A stretch of DNA of 64,000 bases from assembly GCA_963775235.1 (NCBI GenBank), contig CAVZHY010000005.1:434001-498000 (forward strand). Reading direction: 5' to 3'. The position numbers and the translations under genes are program-made. This DNA comes from JBBDMC01 sp963775235. GTDB lineage: Bacteria; Pseudomonadota; Alphaproteobacteria; Rhizobiales; Kaistiaceae. Below the pieces are notes generated by a model. It made no database searches, was not told where the DNA came from, and saw only the letters and a program-made list of their open reading frames with translations. Below, one piece after another: positions 51,482 to 60,182 of this stretch. Position 1 is the first letter of the stretch. Every line of letters starts with the position of its first letter.

Positions 51482-53161
51482 ATGAATGCGAGCGACGAAA
51501 TCGTGAACGACGCGAACGACCTTCCCGAACGCGAATCCATGGACGTCGACGTTGTCATCGTCGGCGCCGGACCGGCCGGGCTCGCCGCCGCCATCCGGCT
51601 CAAGCAGGCCGCGCCGGATGCCTCGGTCGTCGTGCTGGAGAAAGGCTCAGAGGTCGGCGCGCACATCCTGTCGGGCGCCGTCATCGACCCGGTCGGGCTC
51701 GACCGGCTGTTGCCGGACTGGCGGGGCGAGGCAGACACGCCAATTCGCAGCCCTGTCACCGCCGATCGCTTCCTGTGGCTCGGGGCAGCGGGGTCACTGA
51801 GACTGCCCGGTTTCATGATGCCGCCGCTGATGAGCAACCACGGCTGCTTCATCGTCTCGCTTGGCGACGTGTGCCGCTGGCTTGCCGCCAAGGCAGAGGC
51901 GCTCGGCGTCGACATCTTCCCCGGCTTCGCCGCCGTCGAGGCGCTGCACGATGACAGCGGCGCGGTGATCGGCGTCGCCACCGGCGACATGGGGGTTGCC
52001 AGGGACGGTTCGCGCAAGCCGTCGTTCCAGCGCGGCATGGGGCTTCGCGCAAAGTACACGTTGATCGCCGAAGGCGCCCGCGGTTCGCTTGCCAAGAAAC
52101 TGATCGCGCGATACCGGCTCGGTGAGGGTCGCGAGCCGCAGAAGTTCGGCATCGGCTTCAAGGAGCTGTGGCAGGTGGACCCGGCCCGTCACCGGCCGGG
52201 GCTGGTGCAGCACACTTTCGGCTGGCCGCTCGACAATCGCACCGGCGGCGGCTCGTTCCTCTACCATTACGGCGACAACCTGGTGTCCATCGGCTTCGTC
52301 GTCCACCTCAACTACAAGAACCCGTACCTGTCGCCGTTCGAGGAGTTCCAGCGGTTCAAGCGCCACCCGTCCATCCGTTCGTTGCTGGACGGCGGCCAGC
52401 GGATTTCCTACGGCGCGCGCGCCATCACCGAAGGCGGCTGGCAGTCGGTGCCGAAGCTCGTATTCCCCGGCGGCGCCCTGCTTGGCTGTGCCGCGGGCTT
52501 CATCAACGTGCCGCGCATCAAGGGCAGCCACAACGCCATCCTGTCGGGAATTCTCGCGGCTGATACCGTTGCCGGCGCACTTGCCGCCGGCCGCGCCCAC
52601 GATACCCTCGACGACTACGACGGCGGCTGGCGCACATCCGACATCGGCCGCGACTTGCGGCCGGTGCGCAACGTCAAGCCGCTGTGGTCGAAGCTCGGCA
52701 CAGTTGCCGGCATCGCCGCAGGCGGCTTCGACATGTGGACCAACACGCTCGGCTTCTCGCTGTTCGGCACGCTCGGCCATGGCGGACCTGACCATGCGGC
52801 AACGGCGCCGGCGACCGAGGCGCGACCGATCGCATATGACAAGCCTGACGGGGTGACGACCTTCGACCGGCTGTCGTCGGTGTTCGTGTCCAATACCAAC
52901 CACGAGGAGGACCAGCCGGTGCACCTCCACGTTGCCGACATGGCGTTGCAAAAGACGTCCGAGCATGACGTCTATGCCGGGCCGTCGGCGCGCTACTGCC
53001 CGGCGGGGGTGTACGAGTGGATTGAGGACGGCGGCGTGCGCTACCAGATCAACGCCGCCAATTGCGTTCACTGCAAGACCTGCGACATCAAGGACCCCAA
53101 CCAGAACATCGACTGGGTGCCACCCGAGGGTGGCGGCGGCCCGAACTATCGCGGCATGTGA
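51482..53161 (+). CDS. Electron-transfer flavoprotein-ubiquinone oxidoreductase (ETF-QO)
   Basis: A 559-residue membrane-associated flavo-iron-sulfur enzyme. FAD site VVIVGAGPAGLAAAIRLKQA near residues 25-44; ubiquinone and membrane segments are typical; the C-terminal [4Fe-4S] motif CPAGVYEW...INAANCVHCKTCDIKDPNQN is intact. It passes electrons from ETF (fatty acid and amino-acid oxidation) to ubiquinone. Monocistronic here. Strong alphaproteobacterial/mitochondrial signature. Confidence 0.96.
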   Translation: MNASDEIVNDANDLPERESMDVDVVIVGAGPAGLAAAIRLKQAAPDASVVVLEKGSEVGAHILSGAVIDPVGLDRLLPDWRGEADTPIRSPVTADRFLWLGAAGSLRLPGFMMPPLMSNHGCFIVSLGDVCRWLAAKAEALGVDIFPGFAAVEALHDDSGAVIGVATGDMGVARDGSRKPSFQRGMGLRAKYTLIAEGARGSLAKKLIARYRLGEGREPQKFGIGFKELWQVDPARHRPGLVQHTFGWPLDNRTGGGSFLYHYGDNLVSIGFVVHLNYKNPYLSPFEEFQRFKRHPSIRSLLDGGQRISYGARAITEGGWQSVPKLVFPGGALLGCAAGFINVPRIKGSHNAILSGILAADTVAGALAAGRAHDTLDDYDGGWRTSDIGRDLRPVRNVKPLWSKLGTVAGIAAGGFDMWTNTLGFSLFGTLGHGGPDHAATAPATEARPIAYDKPDGVTTFDRLSSVFVSNTNHEEDQPVHLHVADMALQKTSEHDVYAGPSARYCPAGVYEWIEDGGVRYQINAANCVHCKTCDIKDPNQNIDWVPPEGGGGPNYRGM

Positions 53162-53237
53162 CGAGGGACGCGAGTCGGCTGGCGGCCGATGGCCGGAAGT
53201 CAATCAGAGTCGGAGCCACCAAAAGGCGCCGATGCTG

Positions 53238-53765
53238 CTATGCTTTGCCGGGATCCCAGTCCTGGCCCGGCTTCTCGCCGAGGAGCAGGGATATCCGGCG
53301 TACGAACGTCCACATCGCCATGCAAAGCGACAGGGTGACGGCGATGGCATGTAGCCCAGCCCCCTGAAGCGCCGGCAATAGGGCGTTCACAAGAAAAAGC
53401 ACCACTGCGGCCCAATGGATGGAGTAAGCGACGAACACCATCGGCGGCAGTGCCACCGGCGCGGCCTTTGAACGCTCAAGCTGGACGCGCAGGATTGTCA
53501 TTGCCTGGATTACTGCGGCGGACAGGCTCGCAACCATCCACGTCAACGCTTCGGGCATATGCAGTAGAGCGATCAGGGGCGGGAGTATTGCGTTGATGCC
53601 GGCGGCAAATCCCAGTGAGACATATAGAGTGATCAGGAAGATATCGAAGTTTGAAAGCTTTCCGCCCATCGTCTGGCGTATCAGCATCACCAGCGCCGAG
53701 ACGGCTGCGAACGTCATGGCTACCAGCGACAGGTTGAAGAGATAAGGTGAGCCCGCGAGTTCCAT
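53238..53765 (-). CDS. Multi-pass membrane protein of unknown function
   Basis: A 175-residue protein with about five predicted helices (FNLSLVAMTFAAVSALVMLI; IFLITLYVSLGFAAGINAIL; AVIQAMTILRV; SIHWAAVVLFLVNALLPAL; IAVTLSLCMAMWTFV). No named family recognised. It ends in a short polar tail. Start has GGGGGGAAG 10 bases upstream. It follows an MFS gene by about 53 bases on the same strand. Confidence 0.6.
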   Translation of the reverse strand: MELAGSPYLFNLSLVAMTFAAVSALVMLIRQTMGGKLSNFDIFLITLYVSLGFAAGINAILPPLIALLHMPEALTWMVASLSAAVIQAMTILRVQLERSKAAPVALPPMVFVAYSIHWAAVVLFLVNALLPALQGAGLHAIAVTLSLCMAMWTFVRRISLLLGEKPGQDWDPGKA

Positions 53766-53818
53766 CAGATCTTCCCCCCTCGGAGATTGGTGAAGCGGGC
53801 TTGGTAACACAACTCTCC

Positions 53819-55030
53819 CTAAGGTTGGCCCGCCGCTGTCGCAACCAGCATCACCGCCGCCAGCGCTGTGAAGACGGCCCCGGCAAGGAACGTGGCGTCC
53901 GGCCCGATCCATTCCCATAGCGCGCCGGCGAGGGCGCTCGCCGCCAGCAGCACAATGCCGGTGACGAGGTTGAATACGCCGAAGGCAGTGCCGCGGCGGT
54001 CGGCGGGCGCGGTGTCGGCGACCAGCGCCGAAAGAAGCCCCTGGCTGAACGCAAGGTGGACGCCCCACAGGCCGATGCCGATGAACACGCCGACCAGGCC
54101 AGGTCCGAGACCGAGGAAGAGGTCCGCCGCGATCAGGACGATCAGCCCCACCAGGAGCAGTCCCCTGCGGCCGATGCGATCCGAGAGCGTACCGGCGGGC
54201 GTAGCCAGGAGCGCATAGACAGCGTTCATCCATACGAAAGCCAGCGGCAACAGGGCCAGGGCGAGTCCGGCATTCTGTGCTCGCAGCACGAGGAATGCTT
54301 CCGAGAAGCGCGCCAGCGTGAATACGACACCGATCGCCACCACGAGCCAGTAGGCGCGCGGCAGACGCGCCAACTCGGCACGGCTGATCGGAGAGCCGCG
54401 GCGGCCGTCGGGTTTGACCCCGTCGGGTTCGTGGACCCAGAAGACGACGATGAGCACCGATAGCGCCGCTGGCAGAACCGCCCACCAGAACACGGCGCGA
54501 AAATTGTCGGCGTAGGCGAACATCAGGACCAGCGCCAGCAGCGGTCCGAGAAACGCGCCCGCCGAATCGAGCGCCTGCCTCAGGCCGTAGGCAGCGCCTC
54601 GCATGTTCGCCGGCGTCACATCGGCGACGAGGGCGTCACGCGGTGCGCCGCGGATTCCCTTGCCGACGCGGTCGACGAAACGGGCGAGAAGCACGGCACC
54701 GGCTGAGCCGGCCAGCGGAAAGATCGGTTTGGACACGGCGGCGAGGCCGTAGCCGAGCACTGCGAGCAGCTTGCGCTTGCCGAGACGGTCGGAAAGCGTG
54801 CCGGAGAATATCTTGGTGATCGCCGCCGTTGCTTCGCCTATCCCCTCGATCAGGCCGACCGTTACGGTCGAGGCACCAAGCACGCTGACGAGAAACACGG
54901 GCAGAAGGCTGAAAATGAGCTCCGAAGAGGTGTCCATCAGCAGCGACACGAAACCGAGTGCGACAACGGTCCGAGGCAGCGCCCGTAGCCCTGCTCCTTT
55001 GGTGTGCGGTGATTCTTCAGAGGCAGCCAT
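53819..55030 (-). CDS. MFS transporter
   Basis: A 403-residue 12-helix major facilitator. Motif A-like KIFSGTLSDRLGKRKLLAVLGYG is intact in loop 2-3 and a repeat (TLSDRIGRRGLLLVG) in loop 8-9. Similar to drug or organic-solute exporters, with RFVDRVGKGIRGAPRDALVADV near helix 4-5. Substrate unknown. It is divergent from xdhC and has no clear relation to it. Confidence 0.85.
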   Translation of the reverse strand: MAASEESPHTKGAGLRALPRTVVALGFVSLLMDTSSELIFSLLPVFLVSVLGASTVTVGLIEGIGEATAAITKIFSGTLSDRLGKRKLLAVLGYGLAAVSKPIFPLAGSAGAVLLARFVDRVGKGIRGAPRDALVADVTPANMRGAAYGLRQALDSAGAFLGPLLALVLMFAYADNFRAVFWWAVLPAALSVLIVVFWVHEPDGVKPDGRRGSPISRAELARLPRAYWLVVAIGVVFTLARFSEAFLVLRAQNAGLALALLPLAFVWMNAVYALLATPAGTLSDRIGRRGLLLVGLIVLIAADLFLGLGPGLVGVFIGIGLWGVHLAFSQGLLSALVADTAPADRRGTAFGVFNLVTGIVLLAASALAGALWEWIGPDATFLAGAVFTALAAVMLVATAAGQP

Positions 55031-55149
55031 CGACCCGATTGTGGACCCGGGCGGTCGCGGCGAAAAGGGCGGCGACGAGCCACCCGTGGTGTTGCAGGCG
55101 GCTCGCAGGCGTTATATTCGACCAGACATGTCGCAAGGGCATTTGACAG

Positions 55150-55479
55150 ATGACGATCGTGCAGCCTGAGCATGACCCGCTGGCCATTGCCGAGGCCTGG
55201 CGCAAGGCCGGCCGCGGCGTGGCGATCGCCACGGTTGTCGAGACCTGGGGCTCGGCTCCCCGTCCGGTCGGCAGCCAGCTTGTGGTCGATGGCGACGGCA
55301 ATTTCGAGGGGTCGGTGTCGGGTGGCTGCGTCGAGGGCGAAGTGGTGACCGAAGCGGTGGACGTGATCGGTGCCGGCAAAGCCAAGATGCTCGAATTCGG
55401 CGTCGCCGACGAGACCGCTTGGCGGGTCGGCCTGTCGTGCGGTGGCCACATCAGGATCTACGTCGAGAAGCTCGGCTAG
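55150..55479 (+). CDS. XdhC/CoxI family protein, N-terminal piece
   Basis: A 109-residue protein equal to the N-terminal (CoxI) domain of XdhC, with the cysteine motif GGCVEGEVV and SCGGHIRIYVE. XdhC proteins bind the molybdenum cofactor and insert it, after sulfuration, into xanthine-dehydrogenase-type enzymes. The second half is a separate gene 12 bases downstream. This split form is known in several alphaproteobacteria, so it is probably natural, though an indel cannot be excluded. Confidence 0.8.
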   Translation: MTIVQPEHDPLAIAEAWRKAGRGVAIATVVETWGSAPRPVGSQLVVDGDGNFEGSVSGGCVEGEVVTEAVDVIGAGKAKMLEFGVADETAWRVGLSCGGHIRIYVEKLG

Positions 55480-55491
55480 GCGCAGCGCCCC

Positions 55492-56202
55492 ATGGACCTT
55501 GCCACGTTGGAAAGGCTTAACGCCGCACGTGCCGCGCGCACGGCGGCGATCCTCGTGACCGACTTCGCCAGCGGCGCCACGCGCCTCGTCGCTGAAGGCG
55601 ATGACCATCGCTCCGATCCGCTTGGCGAGACGGTGGGCGAGCGTTTCCGCTCCGGTCGCTCGGGGATGGTCACCATGCCCGATGGCGCCAGCGTCTTTCT
55701 CACCGTTTACCTGCCGCCGCCGCATCTGGTGTTGATCGGCGCGGTGCACGTCAGCCAGGCGCTGGCGCCGATGGCGCGGATCGCCGGGTTCGACGTCACG
55801 ATCATCGATCCGCGCACCGCCTTCGCCAGCGCCGACCGGTTCCCCGATGTTCGCCTGATTGCCGAATGGCCGTCCGACGCCATCCCCAAGGTCGGGCTCG
55901 ACCCGTTCACGGCGCTCGCCGCTCTCACCCACGATCCGCGGATCGACGACGACGCGATAGCGGCGGCACTGGAGGCGGACTGCTTTTATGTGGGCGCGCT
56001 CGGCAGCCGCAAGACCCACGGGCGCCGACTGGAACGACTGCGCACCCGCGGCCTCGACGATGCGAAGCTCGGGCGCATCCACGGGCCGATTGGCCTGCCG
56101 ATCGCGGCGCAATCGCCGGCGGAGATCGCGGTGGCGATCCTGGCGCAGGTGGTTCAGGCGCTGCGCACCCGTGGCGCCGTCGCCGAAGATGCGGCCGCGT
56201 GA
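55492..56202 (+). CDS. XdhC family protein, Rossmann-domain piece
   Basis: A 236-residue protein with the C-terminal XdhC Rossmann domain. Features: HLVLIGAVHVSQALAPMARIAGFDVTIIDPRTAFA and CFYVGALGSRKTHGRRLERL, with HGPIGLPIAAQSPAEIAVAILA at the end. Works with the small XdhC piece upstream in molybdenum-cofactor delivery. It overlaps the mobA-like start by four bases (GTGA), giving one coupled unit of three genes. No Mo-enzyme structural gene is in the window. Confidence 0.85.
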   Translation: MDLATLERLNAARAARTAAILVTDFASGATRLVAEGDDHRSDPLGETVGERFRSGRSGMVTMPDGASVFLTVYLPPPHLVLIGAVHVSQALAPMARIAGFDVTIIDPRTAFASADRFPDVRLIAEWPSDAIPKVGLDPFTALAALTHDPRIDDDAIAAALEADCFYVGALGSRKTHGRRLERLRTRGLDDAKLGRIHGPIGLPIAAQSPAEIAVAILAQVVQALRTRGAVAEDAAA

Positions 56203-56792
56203 GGATCGCGGCCCTCGTTCTGGCGGCCGGACGATCGGAGCGCATGGGCGGGCCGAACAAGCTCGTGGCGACCATCGACGGCAGGCCGCTGGTGAGGATC
56301 GTGGTGGAAGCCGCGCTCGCCAGCCATGCCACGCCGGTCATCGTGGTCACCGGCCACGCCGCGGCGACGGTCGAGGCGGCACTTGCCGGTCTCGACGTTA
56401 CTGTGGCCCGCAATCCGGCCTACGCAGCCGGCCTGTCGACGTCACTTGCGGCCGGCGTTGCCGCGCTGCCGGGGGATGCCGAAGGCGCGATCGTCCTTCT
56501 CGGCGACATGCCCCGGATCGATGCTGCGACGATGGACCGGCTGATGGCGACCCTCGACCCGTCGCATGGGGTCCATATCGTGGTGGCGACCTCGGGCGGT
56601 GTGCGCGGCAACCCGGTGGTCTGGTCGTCCGCCTTCTTCGATGCCCTCCGCGGGGTGACCGGTGACGCCGGCGGTCGTGCTCTGATTGCAGCCAACGGTG
56701 CCGCAGCCGCCGCGGTTGAAATCGGCGTGGCCGCGGCGCTTGACGTCGACACGCCCGAGGCGCTGGCGGCCATGGGGGGCCGGCCGGCCTGA
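56199..56792 (+). CDS. MobA/MocA-like molybdopterin nucleotidyltransferase
   Basis: A 197-residue nucleotidyltransferase of the MobA/MocA group, which adds CMP or GMP to the molybdenum cofactor. The NTP site AALVLAAGRSERMGGPNKLVA at the start and VLLGDMPRIDAATMDRLM with a metal-binding Asp are complete. The MocA (CTP) branch is likely because of association with xdhC. GTG start overlaps the xdhC stop (GTGA). Confidence 0.85.
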   Translation: MRIAALVLAAGRSERMGGPNKLVATIDGRPLVRIVVEAALASHATPVIVVTGHAAATVEAALAGLDVTVARNPAYAAGLSTSLAAGVAALPGDAEGAIVLLGDMPRIDAATMDRLMATLDPSHGVHIVVATSGGVRGNPVVWSSAFFDALRGVTGDAGGRALIAANGAAAAAVEIGVAAALDVDTPEALAAMGGRPA

Positions 56793-56880
56793 CCCTCCAA
56801 CAAGCTGTTCACCGGCTGTGCCGAATTAGCGTATTGTCCGCCGCCAGCGCTCACTGACTCGCGAGGGGAACCGAACGCCG

Positions 56881-57582
56881 ATGTCGATGTGGCTTACGCA
56901 ATTCTTTGCGCCGGAGACCCTGGCGCGCGACGCGGCGATGTTCCTGGTGGTGGTTGCCATCGCCATGCCGACGCTTGGGCTCGTGCGGCTGATGGCGCTG
57001 GTGGCCGGCATTGTCGGCGCGGTCCTGACGGTGCTGATCGCTCATGATTCGGTCGGCGTGTTCTGGTGGGCGCTCCTGCTCGTGGTGGCCGCGGTGCGCA
57101 TGGTGCTTGCCAGCAGTCGTCGCTTCGGCAGTCCGCTCAGCGTCGACGAGCGGCTGTTTCATGAGAAAGTCGTGCCGACTCTGTCGGTCAGTCAGGTCAG
57201 GCGGCTGCTTGATATCGGGCGCTGGCGTGAGGTGATCGCGGGAACGGCGCTGACGCGGGCCGGCGAGGCCGTCGGTGAGCTTGGGTTCATCACCCGCGGT
57301 CAGGTCGACATCGTGGTCGACGGCAAAAAGGTTGCTGAGTGCGGACCGGGTACGCTTATCGGCGAGATCGGCATGTCGACCGGCGAGCCGGCCACCGCGA
57401 CCGCCATGTGTGCGACGCCGGTGCGTTATTTAAGCTTCGAGGCGAAGCAACTCTATCGCCTCCTCGACAGCCACGTTGACCTGCAAGATGCGGTTGAACT
57501 CGCGATCGAGCGCAGCCTGAGCGATAAGCTGCGCCAGTCGAACTTCGCGGCCGCCCATCACGACAGTGGCGCCACGCGCTGA
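56881..57582 (+). CDS. Membrane cyclic-nucleotide-binding-domain protein (Popeye-like)
   Basis: A 233-residue protein. Two or three N-terminal helices (AAMFLVVVAIAMPTLGLVRL; AGIVGAVLTVLIA; WALLLVVAAVRMVL) precede a cytoplasmic cNMP-binding fold (VIAGTALTRAGEAVGELGFITRGQVDIVVDGK; GEIGMSTGEPATATAMCATPVRYLSFE). Its layout resembles Popeye-domain proteins of bacteria and animals. The core GEIG...ATATA is near the phosphate-binding cassette but lacks the usual Arg, so nucleotide binding is uncertain. No effector domain. Function unknown. Confidence 0.65.
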   Translation: MSMWLTQFFAPETLARDAAMFLVVVAIAMPTLGLVRLMALVAGIVGAVLTVLIAHDSVGVFWWALLLVVAAVRMVLASSRRFGSPLSVDERLFHEKVVPTLSVSQVRRLLDIGRWREVIAGTALTRAGEAVGELGFITRGQVDIVVDGKKVAECGPGTLIGEIGMSTGEPATATAMCATPVRYLSFEAKQLYRLLDSHVDLQDAVELAIERSLSDKLRQSNFAAAHHDSGATR

Positions 57583-57635
57583 GCTGTCAGCAGCCGCCCG
57601 GCGTCGCTGCCAATCTGCACGGCATTGAACCTAAA

Positions 57636-57643
57636 TTAACCAT
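57636..57643 (+). promoter_or_regulatory. Possible CtrA half-site upstream of usg
   Basis: TTAACCAT is an exact match to the half-site reported for CtrA in Caulobacter, 79 bases before the usg start. CckA, the kinase that controls CtrA, is in this window, but an eight-base match in 64 kb is weak. Confidence 0.25.
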
Positions 57644-57721
57644 GGCGCGTTGCAATGAGTGGATCGGGGGGCAAACCTTTGATCGACGCGACTCTCCAGC
57701 GTCGAGAACAGGAGTTTTTCG

Positions 57722-57991
57722 ATGGCGCTCGAAGTGTTCAAACGACAGCTGCGCGGGTTCGGATTGACGACGGCGAATATTTTGTACCGCATGCCGGATT
57801 ATCCCAAAGTGCTGCAGACGTTCGTCTGGCAAGAGTACGATCTTGCCCCTTCGTTTCCCGAGCTCCATCGTTTCCTCGAGTTCTGGGAGCGCGAGCTGGA
57901 TGGCCCGCTGTTCTCGGTGACCGTCGCCCATCAGAGACTGATCGCGGAGAACGAGTTGCGCACCGTCTCGTCCGAGTTCCGTCTGCATTGA
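57722..57991 (+). CDS. usg: Usg family protein
   Basis: An 89-residue protein of the alphaproteobacterial Usg family, first noted near trp genes in Caulobacter (usg, upstream of trpF). It reads FKRQLRGFGLTTANILYRMPDYPKVLQTFVWQEYDLAPSFPEL and ends VSSEFRLH. Function unknown; not near trp genes here. AGGAG precedes the start. Small, soluble, with no Cys-based motif. Confidence 0.85.
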   Translation: MALEVFKRQLRGFGLTTANILYRMPDYPKVLQTFVWQEYDLAPSFPELHRFLEFWERELDGPLFSVTVAHQRLIAENELRTVSSEFRLH

Positions 57992-58049
57992 CCAGGCCAA
58001 AGTTCGCCCGCGCCGTCTCCCGCCTGGCGACTGGATGAAAGGCACAGGG

Positions 58050-58424
58050 ATGCGGCAGGTCATCATCGCGTTTGACGGCGTAACGCTCACTCTTGATCTT
58101 CTCGGGACGCCGACGGCGGACGCGGTGTGGGCGGCGCTTCCATTCGACGGCGAGGCGCTGACCTGGGGCGAGGAGATTTATTTCGGTGTGCCGGTTTCGG
58201 TAGACCGCGAGGACGATGCCCGAGCCGTCGTCACGCCGGGAGAGATCGCCTACTGGCCGGACGGCGAATCGATCGCCATCGGGTTCGGCCGCACGCCATT
58301 GAGCCGCGGCGACGAAACGCGTCTCGCCAGTCCCTGCAACATCTGGGCAACCACGGTCGACGATGTGCGCCGGTTGTCGCGCGTCAGTGCCGGGAGCCCG
58401 GTCAGTTTGAAGCGGGTCGACTGA
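58050..58424 (+). CDS. Cyclophilin-like fold protein (PF04126 type)
   Basis: A 124-residue protein resembling the bacterial cyclophilin-like superfamily (TM1367-like): IIAFDGVTLTLDLLGTPTADAVWAALPF at the start, WGEEIYFGVPV, VTPGEIAYWPDGESIAIGFGRTPLSRGDE. It lacks the active-site residues of true peptidyl-prolyl isomerases. Function unknown. Start with AAAGG 9 bases upstream; an ATG 5 codons earlier is possible. Confidence 0.7.
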   Translation: MRQVIIAFDGVTLTLDLLGTPTADAVWAALPFDGEALTWGEEIYFGVPVSVDREDDARAVVTPGEIAYWPDGESIAIGFGRTPLSRGDETRLASPCNIWATTVDDVRRLSRVSAGSPVSLKRVD

Positions 58425-58430
58425 CGGGCC

Positions 58431-59192
58431 TCAGCCGCGGCCCACAAACGGCATCCTTGTCGCCATTACGGTCATGAACAGCACGTTCGACGTCAGCGGC
58501 AGGCTGGCCATATAAACGATTGCCTGGCCGACGTCGGCGACGTTCATGAGCGGCTCCGGCACCCGGGAGCCGTCGGCTTGCAGCGCCCCTTCGCCGAGCG
58601 AGGCGGCCATGTCGGAGGCGGCGTTGCCGATGTCGAGCTGCCCGCAGGCGATATCGAAGGCGCGCCCGTCGAGCGCCGTCGACTTGGTGAGGCCGGTAAT
58701 GGCGTGCTTGGTCGCCGTGTAGGGCGCCGAGTTGAGTCGCGGCGTATGCGCTGAAATCGACCCGTTGTTGATGATGCGGCCACCGCGCGGCGTTTGCGTC
58801 TTCATCAGGCGGAATGCCTGCTGTGTGCACAGGAACGGGCCGGTGAGGTTGGCTGCGACCACAGCCTGCCATTGGTCGAACGGGACCTCTTCCAGCGTCA
58901 CGCCGATCGCCGATCTGCCGGCGTTGTTGAACAGGAGGTCGAGCCGGCCGAAGGTCTCGCGGACCTTGTCGAAGAGCGCTGCCACCGACTTCGGGTCGCC
59001 GACGTCGGTTGGCACGGCGAGCGCCCTCGCGCCCAGCGCCTCGCTCTCACGGGCAGCTTCGTTTAGCGGTTCGGGGCGGCGCCCGGCAAGTGCGACCGTC
59101 CAGCCGGCGGCGGCGAGGGCAAGCGCGGCCGCCTTGCCAACGCCGGTGCCTCCGCCGGTGATGATGGCAATCTTCGCGTCCGTGTCGCTCAT
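58431..59192 (-). CDS. SDR-family oxidoreductase
   Basis: A 253-residue short-chain dehydrogenase/reductase. NAD(P)-binding TGGGTGVGKAAALAL, NNAGRS, catalytic Ser in NNGSISAHTP, and the YxxxK motif in APYTATKHAITG are intact. Classical SDR length. Substrate unknown. Start at MSDTDAKIA with AAGGAG upstream. Converges with the cyclophilin-like gene and is downstream of the Anbu gene on the same strand. Confidence 0.85.
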   Translation of the reverse strand: MSDTDAKIAIITGGGTGVGKAAALALAAAGWTVALAGRRPEPLNEAARESEALGARALAVPTDVGDPKSVAALFDKVRETFGRLDLLFNNAGRSAIGVTLEEVPFDQWQAVVAANLTGPFLCTQQAFRLMKTQTPRGGRIINNGSISAHTPRLNSAPYTATKHAITGLTKSTALDGRAFDIACGQLDIGNAASDMAASLGEGALQADGSRVPEPLMNVADVGQAIVYMASLPLTSNVLFMTVMATRMPFVGRG

Positions 59193-59269
59193 CGGAAGGC
59201 TCCTTCTCAGTCTCAAACCGCCGCCTGCTTGAGCGCCGGCCGGGCTCGCTGCAATGCGGCCATCGTTCG

Positions 59270-60016
59270 CTAGAGTTTTGCGTAGGGCGGGGGCGGGATC
59301 GCGTGATGGGCGTCGCGCAGGGCCGCCGACCAGCGCTCGCGCAGGTCATGGAAGTAGGGTTCGGTCGCTTCGACGCGGTAGGAAAGCTCGACCTTGATCG
59401 CATCGCGCCGAACGACCATGAGGTCGAGCGGCAGGCCGACGCCGAGATTGGAGCGGATGGTCGAATCCATCGAGATCAGGCAAATCTTGAGCGCGTCGGC
59501 AAGGTTCGTCGTTTCCGTGATCGAGCGGTCGAGGATGGGTTTGCCGTACTTGTGCTCGCCGATCTGCAGGTAGGGCGTATCGGCGGTGGCCTCGATGAAG
59601 TTTCCCGCCGCGTAGATCATGAACAGGCGCAGGCGCCCGCCGGCGACCTGGCCGCCCAACAGCATGGAGACATCGAAGCCGCCGGGTTGGGCCTGGGTGA
59701 GAGACGGGCCGTCGACGGCATGGACTTGGCGGATGGCGCGGCCAACGAACTGGGCGGCCGCGAACATGCTCGGCATGTCCGTCAGCGTCTCGGTGACGCC
59801 CGTCTCATGGTTCGCCAGCCCCTCGCTGAGCAGCGATAGCACCGCCTGGCTGACGGCGAGGTTGCCGGCGGTGGCGAGGCCCATCACCAGCTTGCCCGGC
59901 TGCTCGAACAGGTGGAGCTTGCGGAAAACCGCGACGTTGTCGATTCCGGCGTTGGTGCGCGTGTCGGCCAGCATCACCAGCCCGTCGCGGACAAGTACGC
60001 CTACACAATAAGTCAT
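59270..60016 (-). CDS. Anbu (bacterial proteasome-type protease)
   Basis: A 248-residue Anbu, a proteasome-beta-like Ntn hydrolase that is distinct from HslV and the 20S proteasome. It begins MTYCVGVLVRDGLVMLADTR, so removal of Met would expose the catalytic Thr1; Asp17 (LADTRT) and Lys about 32-33 (VFRKLHLF) complete the expected active site. Anbu forms open helical or ring assemblies in known cases, but its substrate is not established. It lies in a cluster with a transglutaminase, an alpha-E protein and a circularly permuted ATP-grasp enzyme, the usual companions. Confidence 0.93.
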   Translation of the reverse strand: MTYCVGVLVRDGLVMLADTRTNAGIDNVAVFRKLHLFEQPGKLVMGLATAGNLAVSQAVLSLLSEGLANHETGVTETLTDMPSMFAAAQFVGRAIRQVHAVDGPSLTQAQPGGFDVSMLLGGQVAGGRLRLFMIYAAGNFIEATADTPYLQIGEHKYGKPILDRSITETTNLADALKICLISMDSTIRSNLGVGLPLDLMVVRRDAIKVELSYRVEATEPYFHDLRERWSAALRDAHHAIPPPPYAKL

Positions 60017-60182
60017 CGACGGACCGGTCCCCCAACGCCGCGCGCGGATTTTGGCCCTTTTTTCGCGAGTCGCAATGGCAAAGGCGTGCCATTCTTCCCT
60101 TGCCGGCGATGAACTGGGAACAGGGCGGCGGGTCAGCGGGTTTGATACGGACGATGGTGGGCGAGGACAGGAGATCGACACA

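Noticed and set aside
53819..55030. The MFS gene as part of the xdhC-mobA unit
   Set aside because: It is divergently transcribed and its motifs point to a general exporter.
55479..55492. xdhC break as another sequence error
   Set aside because: Two-gene xdhC is known in alphaproteobacteria, both halves have full domains and the second has its own ATG, so a natural split is more likely.
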